Shown piece by piece: positions 1 to 6,809 of a stretch of 64,000 nucleotides of DNA (positions within the stretch are counted from its first letter, which is position 1; each line of letters opens with the position of its first letter). The stretch is from assembly GCA_903875215.1 (NCBI GenBank), contig CAIQVH010000008.1, forward strand, positions 1-64,000. Reading direction: 5' to 3'. The stretch comes from an uncultured Anaerolineae bacterium (lineage in GTDB: Bacteria; Chloroflexota; Anaerolineae; Anaerolineales; Villigracilaceae). The notes below the pieces were generated by a model that had not been told where the DNA came from, ran no database searches, and saw only the letters and a program-made list of their open reading frames with translations. Position numbers and translations under genes: made by a program.

Positions 1-155
1 AATCAAAATGGATAAGATGCTTATGGTATGATTCGTCATGGTAATGGGTTCCTGTGAAATCAGTTTTGTCCAAAAACAAGATTATCACGTTTGGAACCCT
101 TTACCTTCTTTTTTATCCGAACGATTTAGCGGAAACTAAAGGGAAAAGACCTCTG

Positions 156-830
156 ATGATTCGCATCCTGATTGCTGATGACCATCCTCTGTTTCGCGAA
201 GGCCTGACCCGCGTACTGAACGATGCCCCGGGCCTTTCAGTGGTGGCGAGCGTTTCCAATGGCGTGGAAGCGATTTCCCGGGCAGTGGAATTCGCTGTCG
301 ACGTGGTGTTGATGGATTTGAATATGCCCAGGATGGGAGGGGTGGAAGCCACTTATCAACTGCGCAAGATCAATTCGCATATCTCGATCCTGATGTTGAC
401 GATCTCGGAAGACGAACAGGATCTTTATGCTGCAATCCGGGCTGGAGCGCGCGGCTATTTACTGAAGAGCGCCACCAGCAGCGAGCTGGTGGATGCCATC
501 CAGCGTGTATATGCCAAGGAGGCCGTCCTGACTCCCAGCCTGGCGGCAAAACTCTTTGATGAATTTGTGGCCATCTCGCCTAAATCGCAGCAAACGATTA
601 ATCCGGGATATGTGGAGCCCGAGTTAGAAGCAGATATGCTCACCGAACGTGAACTCGAGGTACTTCGCTGGGTTGTGCGTGGCATGACCAACAAAGAAAT
701 TGGCGCCCAGCTTTCCCTATCTCCCCATACCATCAAGGCGCACATTCGCACAATCCTGGATAAATTGCACCTTCATAGCCGGGCAGAAGCAGCTGTATGG
801 GCGAGCCGGCAAGAAATTGCTCAAAAGTGA
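156..830 (+). CDS. NarL/FixJ-family response regulator
   Basis: A two-component response regulator of 224 residues, expected to bind DNA when phosphorylated. The receiver domain (about 1-120) has the acidic pair Asp8/Asp9, phospho-acceptor Asp54 in VLMDLNMP and Lys104 in LLKSAT. A LuxR-type helix-turn-helix follows (about 155-215, LTERELEVL then NKEIGAQLSLS). The frame stays open upstream to a GTG at 54, but the ATG at 156 starts exactly where receiver homology begins (MIRILIADDH) and is preceded by an AAAGGGAAAAG purine run, so I chose it. No histidine kinase lies in the window; it could be upstream of base 1. It sits 175 bp before the oxidase block, which it may control; that is inference from position. 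Confidence 0.9.
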   Translation: MIRILIADDHPLFREGLTRVLNDAPGLSVVASVSNGVEAISRAVEFAVDVVLMDLNMPRMGGVEATYQLRKINSHISILMLTISEDEQDLYAAIRAGARGYLLKSATSSELVDAIQRVYAKEAVLTPSLAAKLFDEFVAISPKSQQTINPGYVEPELEADMLTERELEVLRWVVRGMTNKEIGAQLSLSPHTIKAHIRTILDKLHLHSRAEAAVWASRQEIAQK

Positions 831-956
831 CAAATGGATTAATCCATTCGTTGGATTGCCTCCCCGAATGGCTAATCCCTGACCTCGACAGTGATGGATA
901 TTACAGCCTGTTGGCGCTTGAAATTACTTTCTGGTTTGATTAAACTAAACAAAGCA

Positions 957-974
957 TTGTGATTATTAACACAA
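957..974. promoter_or_regulatory. CRP/FNR-type palindrome upstream of the oxidase block
   Basis: The perfect inverted arms TTGTG-N8-CACAA contain TGTGA-N6-ACACA, one mismatch from the classical CRP half-site pair TGTGA-N6-TCACA. It overlaps the putative -35 of the promoter before 1006, a position suited to repression or to class II activation. Which regulator binds is unknown. Confidence 0.5.
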
Positions 975-993
975 AGCCCCTGTGCCATAATAG
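966..993 (+). promoter_or_regulatory. Candidate promoter of the oxidase block
   Basis: TTAACA (966-971) and TAATAG (988-993) are 16 bp apart. A start site about 7 bp downstream would leave only a few bases before the ATG at 1006, so the message could be almost leaderless; there is no clear Shine-Dalgarno before 1006. Tentative. Confidence 0.35.
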
Positions 994-1005
994 TGAAGAT
1001 TAAGC

Positions 1006-1731
1006 ATGACCACCGACTCTTTCACGCAAGCAATTGAACCATCCCGGCCACCCCGGCAAACTAACTGGGTGTTGGTTTCCTTATATGGTTTTGCTTTGAT
1101 TTGGGTTGCGATCGTTTTGGCCTTTAGCATTTTTCAGCCGATCAAAGTGTTACCGCGCGTCAGCCTGGCCCCGGGATTTGTCTTCACGAATCAGGATGGC
1201 GACCGTCGAACCAGTGAAGATTATCGCGGCAAGCTGGCGGTTTACAGTTTTACTTATGCCGATTGTAAGGATCGCTGTATCCAGACCACTCCGCAGATGC
1301 AATCGTTGCGCAATGCTCTTGATTTGGCACCAGCCATGGCTGTGGGGGTGACCCTTGCGACCATCACAGTCAACCCGGAAAAGGATATGAACGAAAGCTG
1401 GAGCCAGTTTGCCGCCCCATACCTGGTCAATTCAAAATCCAAGATTCCATGGGATTTTCTGACTGGTGACCCGACCCGCACCCGTTATATCGTGGGAGGC
1501 GGGTTTAGTGTTTTCTATCAGAAGGATGCCGCGGAGGTCGTCAGTAAACTTGACCCGCGGTTTGTGCTGGTCGATGGGTGGGGCATTATCCGGGCCGAAT
1601 ATCGCAGCGAATTACTGGATGTTTCCTTGGTGATGCGCGACATCGCCTACCTGGAAGAAGAAATTCGCAACAGCAAGGGGGTTGCGCGTTTTGCTTATGA
1701 GGCAGCCCATTTATTCAGGTGTTACCCATGA
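1006..1731 (+). CDS. SCO1/SenC-like protein lacking the copper-binding His
   Basis: Membrane-anchored thioredoxin-fold protein of the SCO family, which delivers copper to, or reduces, the CuA site of cytochrome oxidase. One transmembrane segment (about 21-43) precedes the extracytoplasmic domain. The CxxxC pair is present (Cys87 and Cys91 in YADCKDRC). The histidine that completes the copper site in SCO proteins, present in the next gene as NHTATV, is not found: the equivalent stretch reads KLDPRFVLVD. It may therefore act as a thiol reductase or partner rather than a copper donor; that is inference. First gene of the oxidase block; its stop overlaps the next ATG as ATGA. Confidence 0.85.
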   Translation: MTTDSFTQAIEPSRPPRQTNWVLVSLYGFALIWVAIVLAFSIFQPIKVLPRVSLAPGFVFTNQDGDRRTSEDYRGKLAVYSFTYADCKDRCIQTTPQMQSLRNALDLAPAMAVGVTLATITVNPEKDMNESWSQFAAPYLVNSKSKIPWDFLTGDPTRTRYIVGGGFSVFYQKDAAEVVSKLDPRFVLVDGWGIIRAEYRSELLDVSLVMRDIAYLEEEIRNSKGVARFAYEAAHLFRCYP

Positions 1732-2366
1732 CCATACCGGAAAATGAACAGGTTGTCCCGCGATCTCGCTGGTTGCCAGTTCTTTGGGCTTTGATCAGCC
1801 TGGGTTTGCTTGCAGGCATTGGGTTATTAACGTGGAGCTTGTTACATCCATATAGCTTTCATGGTGTAGTTTTACAATCTCCCTCCAGGGCCAGGAATTT
1901 TACGTTGACTGGACAAAATGGCCAACCGGTTTCTCTCACAGATTTTAGCGGAAAGGTTGTTCTTCTTTATTTTGGGTACACAACCTGCCCGGATGTGTGT
2001 CCGACCACCCTGGCGGACCTGCGTACGGCGCGTGAATCTTTGGGGGCGTTGAGTGAGCAGGTGCAGGTGTTGATGATCACTGTGGATCCACAGCGCGATA
2101 CTCAGGCTGTCCTGGCGGATTATATGTCCCACTTTGATTCCAGTTTTCTTGGTTTGACCGGCACTCCAGAGCAAATTGCAGAAGTGGCCACTTATTACGG
2201 GATTTATTACGAGAAGGCTGAAGGCAATCCCACGCTTGGGTATTTGATGAATCATACCGCCACAGTCATGGCGGTGGATAAGGATGGTTTCTTGCGGGTT
2301 GTTTTTCCCTTCGGCACTCCGGCTCAGGATATTGCGGACGATTTGAATTATTTGTTGAAACGGTAA
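1728..2366 (+). CDS. SCO1/SenC copper chaperone
   Basis: Canonical SCO protein of 212 residues with an N-terminal membrane anchor (about 16-38), CxxxC (Cys87, Cys91 in TTCPDVCP) and the third copper ligand His176 in MNHTATV. SCO proteins metallate the CuA centre of oxidase subunit II, which is encoded 0.8 kb downstream. The frame also allows a GTG at 1719, but the ATG at 1728 overlaps the previous stop as ATGA, the usual sign of translational coupling, and was preferred. The two adjacent SCO paralogues differ at the His ligand and may work as a pair. Confidence 0.92.
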   Translation: MTIPENEQVVPRSRWLPVLWALISLGLLAGIGLLTWSLLHPYSFHGVVLQSPSRARNFTLTGQNGQPVSLTDFSGKVVLLYFGYTTCPDVCPTTLADLRTARESLGALSEQVQVLMITVDPQRDTQAVLADYMSHFDSSFLGLTGTPEQIAEVATYYGIYYEKAEGNPTLGYLMNHTATVMAVDKDGFLRVVFPFGTPAQDIADDLNYLLKR

Positions 2367-2401
2367 TTGTTTGATAGAAAAACCAAATTCAGGAGATTAC
2401 C

Positions 2402-2851
2402 ATGTCAAGGTTTCGGTTTCATTGGTTAATGATGTTCCTCGTTTTGAGTATGGTGGCGTTGGTTTCATGCCAGCAGAGTGCCGCGGCAAAAATTGCCATC
2501 AGCCAGGCCTGGGGGCGTTCATCGCCGATGATGGCCCAGACTGGTGCGGTTTACGTAGTCATCGAAAACCAGGGTGGGGTGGCTGACCGGTTGATTGGCG
2601 TTTCGAGCGCGGCAGCAAAAACGGTTGAGGTGCATGAATCTTACATGGAAGATGGCATGATGAAGATGCGTCCGGTGGATGGCGGGTTGGAAATCCCAGC
2701 TGGGGGGAAGGTGGAAATGAAGCCGGGTGGGTATCACATCATGCTGATCGATCTGGAAAAGCCCCTCGAAGCCGGTAGCAAGATTACGGTCACGTTGAAG
2801 TTTGAAAAGTCCGGTGAAATCCCGGTTGATGTGGAAATCCGGGAGCAGTAA
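2402..2851 (+). CDS. PCu(A)C-type periplasmic copper chaperone lipoprotein
   Basis: A 149-residue copper chaperone of the PCu(A)C (DUF461) family, which passes Cu(I) to the CuA site together with SCO. The N-terminus is a lipoprotein signal ending in VALVSC. The Cu(I) ligands of the family are visible: His and Met in VHESYMEDGMMKM and His/Met in GGYHIML. The start follows AGGAGATTACC. Lying between SCO and oxidase subunit genes, it fits a CuA maturation role. Confidence 0.92.
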   Translation: MSRFRFHWLMMFLVLSMVALVSCQQSAAAKIAISQAWGRSSPMMAQTGAVYVVIENQGGVADRLIGVSSAAAKTVEVHESYMEDGMMKMRPVDGGLEIPAGGKVEMKPGGYHIMLIDLEKPLEAGSKITVTLKFEKSGEIPVDVEIREQ

Positions 2852-2885
2852 CTGGTTTGGATTTCATCCATTTTCAGCGAGGAGA

Positions 2886-2972
2886 ATGCCCAAAGAAAAA
2901 CAAAAGCTGCAGCCCATTTCATCTCAAAAACAGTTCAGTTCGTCAGTAAATAATCCTGGAGGATGTAAATGA
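2886..2972 (+). CDS. Possible 28-residue ORF ahead of oxidase subunit IIa
   Basis: ATG at 2886 is preceded by a strong GAGGAGA ribosome-binding site and opens a 28-codon frame (MPKEKQKLQP start) rich in Gln, Lys and Ser. Its TGA overlaps the ATG of the next gene as ATGA. It has no membrane segment and no recognised family. It may be a leader peptide coupling translation to subunit IIa, or chance. Confidence 0.3.
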   Translation: MPKEKQKLQPISSQKQFSSSVNNPGGCK

Positions 2973-3124
2973 GTAAAAACAAGAAAGTTGAAATGAAAAA
3001 TGGTGATCCTGAGGCTGAACAGCCGAAGGGTGCCCTGGCCCTCACCTTGATGTACATGGTGACGATTGTTATTTTGTGGAGCTGGGTCTACCAGACCCTG
3101 ATTGAGAGAGGAGTGACCCGATGA
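2969..3124 (+). CDS. Cytochrome c oxidase subunit IIa (ba3 type)
   Basis: A 51-residue protein with a charged N-terminus and one transmembrane helix (about 22-45, beginning PKGALALTLMYM). Size, the PKGALALTL lead-in to the helix and position directly before subunit II match the small subunit IIa of ba3-type oxidases, which supplies the helix missing from their subunit II. TGGAGGATGTAA precedes the ATG, and the stop overlaps the subunit II start as ATGA. Confidence 0.82.
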   Translation: MSKNKKVEMKNGDPEAEQPKGALALTLMYMVTIVILWSWVYQTLIERGVTR

Positions 3125-3603
3125 TCCACATCCATAAATACGAGAAGTGGTGGATTGGCCTGACGATTTTGATGCTGGTGGTTTTCGCCATGCTTGTCGG
3201 TGTGAGCGCATTTTCCAAGGGTTTCCAGGTCCCGGAGCCTTGGATGCGCGTTGATCCGAATACGGTAAAAGAATCGGGTCCATTTGCGGACGCGAATCTC
3301 GGTTTGCATGAATTGGCCCCCGGCAAATACGAGGCGTATCTTCTGGCCCAGGCGCAGCCCTGGCGTTATTATCCCAGCGAATTGACCATTCCGGTCGGCT
3401 CTACGGTGACCTTTTATGTGACCTCGGTCGATGTCCAGCATGGCTTCCGCATTCAGGATACCAATATCAACTTGCAGGTTCTGCCCGGGCAGGTTTCCAA
3501 GGCCACTTATACCTTTGTTAAAGCCGGTGAATTTCCCTACATTTGCGGTGAATACTGTGGTGTTGGGCACCAGGGGATGTTCGGGAAGATCACTGTCAAA
3601 TAG
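3121..3603 (+). CDS. Cytochrome c oxidase subunit II (ba3/B type)
   Basis: A 160-residue subunit II with a single transmembrane helix (about 11-32) and an outer cupredoxin domain holding the dinuclear CuA centre that receives electrons from cytochrome c. Ligands seen: His107 (VQHGF), Cys142 and Cys146 (CGEYC), His150 and Met153 (GVGHQGMF). The short length and single helix are typical of ba3-type oxidases, whose subunit IIa is encoded immediately upstream with a 4-bp overlap. Confidence 0.95.
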   Translation: MIHIHKYEKWWIGLTILMLVVFAMLVGVSAFSKGFQVPEPWMRVDPNTVKESGPFADANLGLHELAPGKYEAYLLAQAQPWRYYPSELTIPVGSTVTFYVTSVDVQHGFRIQDTNINLQVLPGQVSKATYTFVKAGEFPYICGEYCGVGHQGMFGKITVK

Positions 3604-3633
3604 CCGTTCCGGCGGGTAAAGAGGAAACTTGAG

Positions 3634-4557
3634 ATGGATGCGAAGATGAGAGCTTCCGGCGGGATCGCAGATCGGTTCGACCGAGTGAGGATCCTTTCTG
3701 GCGAATTTGTGGGCCGGATGGTTGTGTTGTTCAAATTGCGGGTGGTGGTACTGCTGGTGCTGGCCTCTCTGGGAGGCTATCTGTTTGCTTCCGGTGGCCA
3801 CCCTGTGTTTGGTCAGCTTTCCATTCTGCTCATCACTGGAACGCTTTCAGCTGCGGGGGCTTCGGCCATCAACCAGTACATTGAACGCGAACGGGATGGA
3901 CGCATGTTGCGCACCCGTGCGCGGCCTCTGGCCGATGGGGTTTTTGCCCGTCCAGAAACGACTCTGGAGGTCAGCATTGCAATGCTGATCCTGGCGCTGA
4001 TGCTAGCACTGCCCTTTAGCCTATCGCTGGCCTTTTTCCTGGCGGCAGGCGCTGCCATCTACATCTGGGTGTACACGCTGTGGTTGAAGCCGCGCACCTG
4101 GTGGAATATCGTCATCGGTGGAGCGGCGGGCAGCTGTGCAGTCCTGAGCGGCGGCGCGGCGGCAGGAAATTGGGCGGAGCCTGGAGTTCTGATGTTAGCC
4201 CTGCTGGTCTATGTTTGGACCCCCACGCACTTTTGGAGCCTGGCGCAAGCCCACCGGGAGGATTATGCCCGGGCGGGTGTTCCGATGCTGCCGGTGATAG
4301 TCAGCCCCAGCACATCGGCGCGCTGGATTGCGCTTCATACCTTTGCGGTTACGTTGATCGCTCTGCTGATGGGGTTTCATCCATCTCTCGATTGGAAGTA
4401 CTCATTAATTACCCTGCCAGCCACCTTTTGGCTGGGATGGCATTCCATGCGCCTGGTTCAACAACCCGACCCAAAACAGGCTCTCAAGCTCTTCAAGGTG
4501 TCGAATATTTACCTTGGGCTGGTTTTGGCGGCTATTTACCTGGTCGTATTCTTCTAA
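3634..4557 (+). CDS. ctaB: Protoheme IX farnesyltransferase (heme O synthase)
   Basis: Polytopic UbiA-family prenyltransferase of 307 residues that adds a farnesyl group to heme b, giving heme O, precursor of the heme A-type cofactor of the oxidase. The substrate-binding motif is present: NQYIERERDGRM followed by RTRARPL, with the second polar motif in the loop before HREDYARAGVPMLP. A GAGGAAACTTGAG ribosome-binding site supports ATG 3634; ATG 3646 is possible. It lies between subunits II and I, as expected for an oxidase assembly gene. Confidence 0.93.
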   Translation: MDAKMRASGGIADRFDRVRILSGEFVGRMVVLFKLRVVVLLVLASLGGYLFASGGHPVFGQLSILLITGTLSAAGASAINQYIERERDGRMLRTRARPLADGVFARPETTLEVSIAMLILALMLALPFSLSLAFFLAAGAAIYIWVYTLWLKPRTWWNIVIGGAAGSCAVLSGGAAAGNWAEPGVLMLALLVYVWTPTHFWSLAQAHREDYARAGVPMLPVIVSPSTSARWIALHTFAVTLIALLMGFHPSLDWKYSLITLPATFWLGWHSMRLVQQPDPKQALKLFKVSNIYLGLVLAAIYLVVFF

Positions 4558-4598
4558 ATTCCTTGCCTGAAAAGGTAGGATAAGAAAGGGAAATAAAC

Positions 4599-6230
4599 AT
4601 GTTCGCTGTTGAAAAGAAAATCCTGAGCTGGCATGTGATTCTTGCCTGCGTAGCGTTGTTCATCGGTACGCTGTTTGGCCCGCTTCAGGCGCTTGAGCAC
4701 ATGGGTATCAATCTCTACCCGGCGCTGCAAGCCGTTGGGCTCCAATCCTATTATCAGGGTCTCACCCTGCATGGCGTCTTGAACGCATTAGTCTGGACCA
4801 CGTTCTTCATCACTGGTTTCTTGATGTACGTGATGGTCAAAACCCTGGACTTTCCGCTCACCAAGCCGGCCTTGAACTGGGCTGGTTTCTATCTCATGGT
4901 GGTCGGGCTGGTGATGGCTGCCATTCCGTTGCTTCTTAACCAGGCCAGCATTCTGTACACCATGTATCCGCCGCTCCAGGCGCCCTGGTACTACTACCTG
5001 GGTCTGACCCTCTTCGTGGTCGGCAGCTGGGTTTCTGGTTGGGGTATGCTCGCTACCTTCCTGGCCTGGCGCAAGCAAAACCCGGGCAAAACCACTCCCT
5101 TCATGGCGCTTGCTGGCATGATTACGATGGTGCTCTGGCAGATCTGCACCCTGGGTATCGCCGCTGAAATTCTGGGCCTGATTTTGCCCTGGACGTTCGG
5201 TCTCTATGGAATGGACAGCCAGCTGGCCCGCACCTTGTTCTGGTTCACCGGCCACCCGCTGGTTTACTTCTGGCTGCTGCCCGCTTACGTTTCCTGGTAT
5301 GGGATGATGCCCAAGCAGTCTGGTGGCAAGCTTTTCAGCGAGCCGCTGGCCCGCTTCTCTTTCTGGCTCTTCCTGATTCTCTCCACCCCGCTTGGTTTCC
5401 ACCATCAGTTCCTCGATCCAGGCGTTCCTGCGGTCTGGAAATTCCTGCATGCCGCCCTGACCTACGCAGTCTTCTTCCCCAGCATGCTGACCGCTTTCAA
5501 CGTGATTGCCTCCATGGAAAATGGTGGTCGCGCGCGCGGCGGCAAAGGCCTGTTTGGCTGGCTTCTGACCCTGCCTTGGACTGATCCTTCCTGGGCGACT
5601 CAGGCCCTGGCGATGATGATCTTTGCACTGGGCGGCGTCGGCGGTTTGATCAACGCCTCGTACAATATCAACCTGGTTGTGCATAATACCGCCTGGGTAC
5701 CCGGTCACCTGCACCTCACCGTTGGCTCTGGCGTGACGCTGACCTTCATGGGCATTCTCTACTGGCTCATCCCGCACCTGACCGGAAAATCGCTGTGGAG
5801 CAAGAAACTGGCCCTTTGGCAGGCCTGGTTGTGGTTTGCCGGCATGCTGATCTTCTCGCGCGGCATGCATTGGATTGGCCTGCTCGGCGCTCCCCGCCGC
5901 ACCATGCTCGGCGTCGCCCTAGGCAATTACGGCTCCGCAGACTGGCGTGTCCCAACCTTGATGGTGGGTATTGGTGGATTGATCCTGTATACTTCCGCGC
6001 TCATGTTCTTCGTGGAAATCGTTATGTCGGCGTTCTACTCCAAGGAATCTGCCACCGTCGAAATGCCGGTTGCCGAGCCTCTGCACGCTGAACCCATTCC
6101 GGCCTGGCTGAACAATTGGCAGCCCTGGCTTATCGCCACCGTCGTGTTGATTGTCGTTGCCTACGGCCCGATGCTGATTCAGCTGATCAGCCAGGCGCAA
6201 TTTACTTCGCCGGGCTTCAAAGTCTGGTAG
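4599..6230 (+). CDS. Cytochrome c oxidase subunit I (ba3/B type)
   Basis: The catalytic heme-copper subunit (543 residues, about 13 helices) reducing O2 to water and pumping protons. Visible ligands: His58 for the low-spin heme (LHGVLN); CuB ligand His219 with Tyr223 one helical turn away (TGHPLVYFW), the expected His-Tyr crosslink; the CuB pair His268-His269 (LGFHHQ); His370 and His372 (VPGHLHL) for the high- and low-spin hemes. The overall pattern is that of B-family enzymes. There is no subunit III gene, which also fits the ba3 type. Confidence 0.95.
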   Translation: MFAVEKKILSWHVILACVALFIGTLFGPLQALEHMGINLYPALQAVGLQSYYQGLTLHGVLNALVWTTFFITGFLMYVMVKTLDFPLTKPALNWAGFYLMVVGLVMAAIPLLLNQASILYTMYPPLQAPWYYYLGLTLFVVGSWVSGWGMLATFLAWRKQNPGKTTPFMALAGMITMVLWQICTLGIAAEILGLILPWTFGLYGMDSQLARTLFWFTGHPLVYFWLLPAYVSWYGMMPKQSGGKLFSEPLARFSFWLFLILSTPLGFHHQFLDPGVPAVWKFLHAALTYAVFFPSMLTAFNVIASMENGGRARGGKGLFGWLLTLPWTDPSWATQALAMMIFALGGVGGLINASYNINLVVHNTAWVPGHLHLTVGSGVTLTFMGILYWLIPHLTGKSLWSKKLALWQAWLWFAGMLIFSRGMHWIGLLGAPRRTMLGVALGNYGSADWRVPTLMVGIGGLILYTSALMFFVEIVMSAFYSKESATVEMPVAEPLHAEPIPAWLNNWQPWLIATVVLIVVAYGPMLIQLISQAQFTSPGFKVW

Positions 6231-6268
6231 CCTGACACCTTCTGTCGTATCCGCAAAATGAACCCTGT

Positions 6269-6310
6269 CCCGCAGTCCTGGTGGGTGCCTCGCGCCTGCC
6301 AGGCTGCGGG
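6269..6310 (+). other. Strong intercistronic hairpin
   Basis: CCCGCAG-t-CCTGG pairs with CCAGG-CTGCGGG around a 17-nt loop. No T-run follows, so it looks like an mRNA processing or stability element between the oxidase and cytochrome b/Rieske blocks rather than an intrinsic terminator. A smaller GCCGG/CCGGC hairpin follows at 6321-6336. Confidence 0.45.
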
Positions 6311-6362
6311 ATGGTGATGCGCCGGAGAAAACCGGCAAAAATCTAAAATTCAGGAGAAAAAA

Positions 6363-6776
6363 ATGAAAAAAACACTTTTGATGGTCGTTGCGCTTGTTGT
6401 GGTTCTGTCCTTTTTGCTGGCTGCCTGCGGCGGTAAATCGGATGGCCCGGTTGTCGGGAATGCTGAAAATGGTAAGAAACTCTACACTTCTGCTACGCTG
6501 GGTTCCGCTTCAGCCGCTGGCTGCTCTTCCTGCCACAACTTCGATGAAGCTGCCGGCAAGAACGACAAGGCTCCCTACACCCAGGGCACTGCCACCCGCG
6601 CCGAAACCCGCGTTGCTGGCATGAGCGCCGAGGAGTACATCAAAGAATCGATCCTTAATCCGAATGCCTATGTCGTCGAGAATTACAAAGAAGGCGACAT
6701 GTACCAGAACTGGGCCAAGGAATTAAACGAACAGCAGATCGCTGACCTGGTTGCCTACCTGCTCACCGAAAAATAA
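6363..6776 (+). CDS. Mono-heme cytochrome c lipoprotein
   Basis: A 137-residue cytochrome c tethered by lipid: the signal peptide ends in LLAACGG (lipidated Cys22). The heme motif is Cys54-x2-Cys57-His58 (CSSCHNF), and the Met in GDMYQNW is the likely sixth ligand. It probably carries electrons on the outer membrane face between the cytochrome b/Rieske complex encoded downstream and the CuA site of the oxidase encoded upstream, since it lies between the two blocks. AGGAGAAAAAA precedes the start. Confidence 0.92.
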   Translation: MKKTLLMVVALVVVLSFLLAACGGKSDGPVVGNAENGKKLYTSATLGSASAAGCSSCHNFDEAAGKNDKAPYTQGTATRAETRVAGMSAEEYIKESILNPNAYVVENYKEGDMYQNWAKELNEQQIADLVAYLLTEK

Positions 6777-6809
6777 CCCTGGGGATATTCTCCAGAACAG
6801 GACAAGATT

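Noticed and set aside
831-1005. A possible gene between the response regulator and the SCO-like gene
   Set aside because: No frame with a ribosome-binding site; the stretch is AT-rich and holds a promoter and palindrome instead.
4788-5870. 360-codon open frame on the minus strand across oxidase subunit I
   Set aside because: It is antisense to a gene with all heme and copper ligands, has low-complexity Gln/Glu/Arg-rich composition, and no recognisable domain; typical of GC-rich antisense frames.
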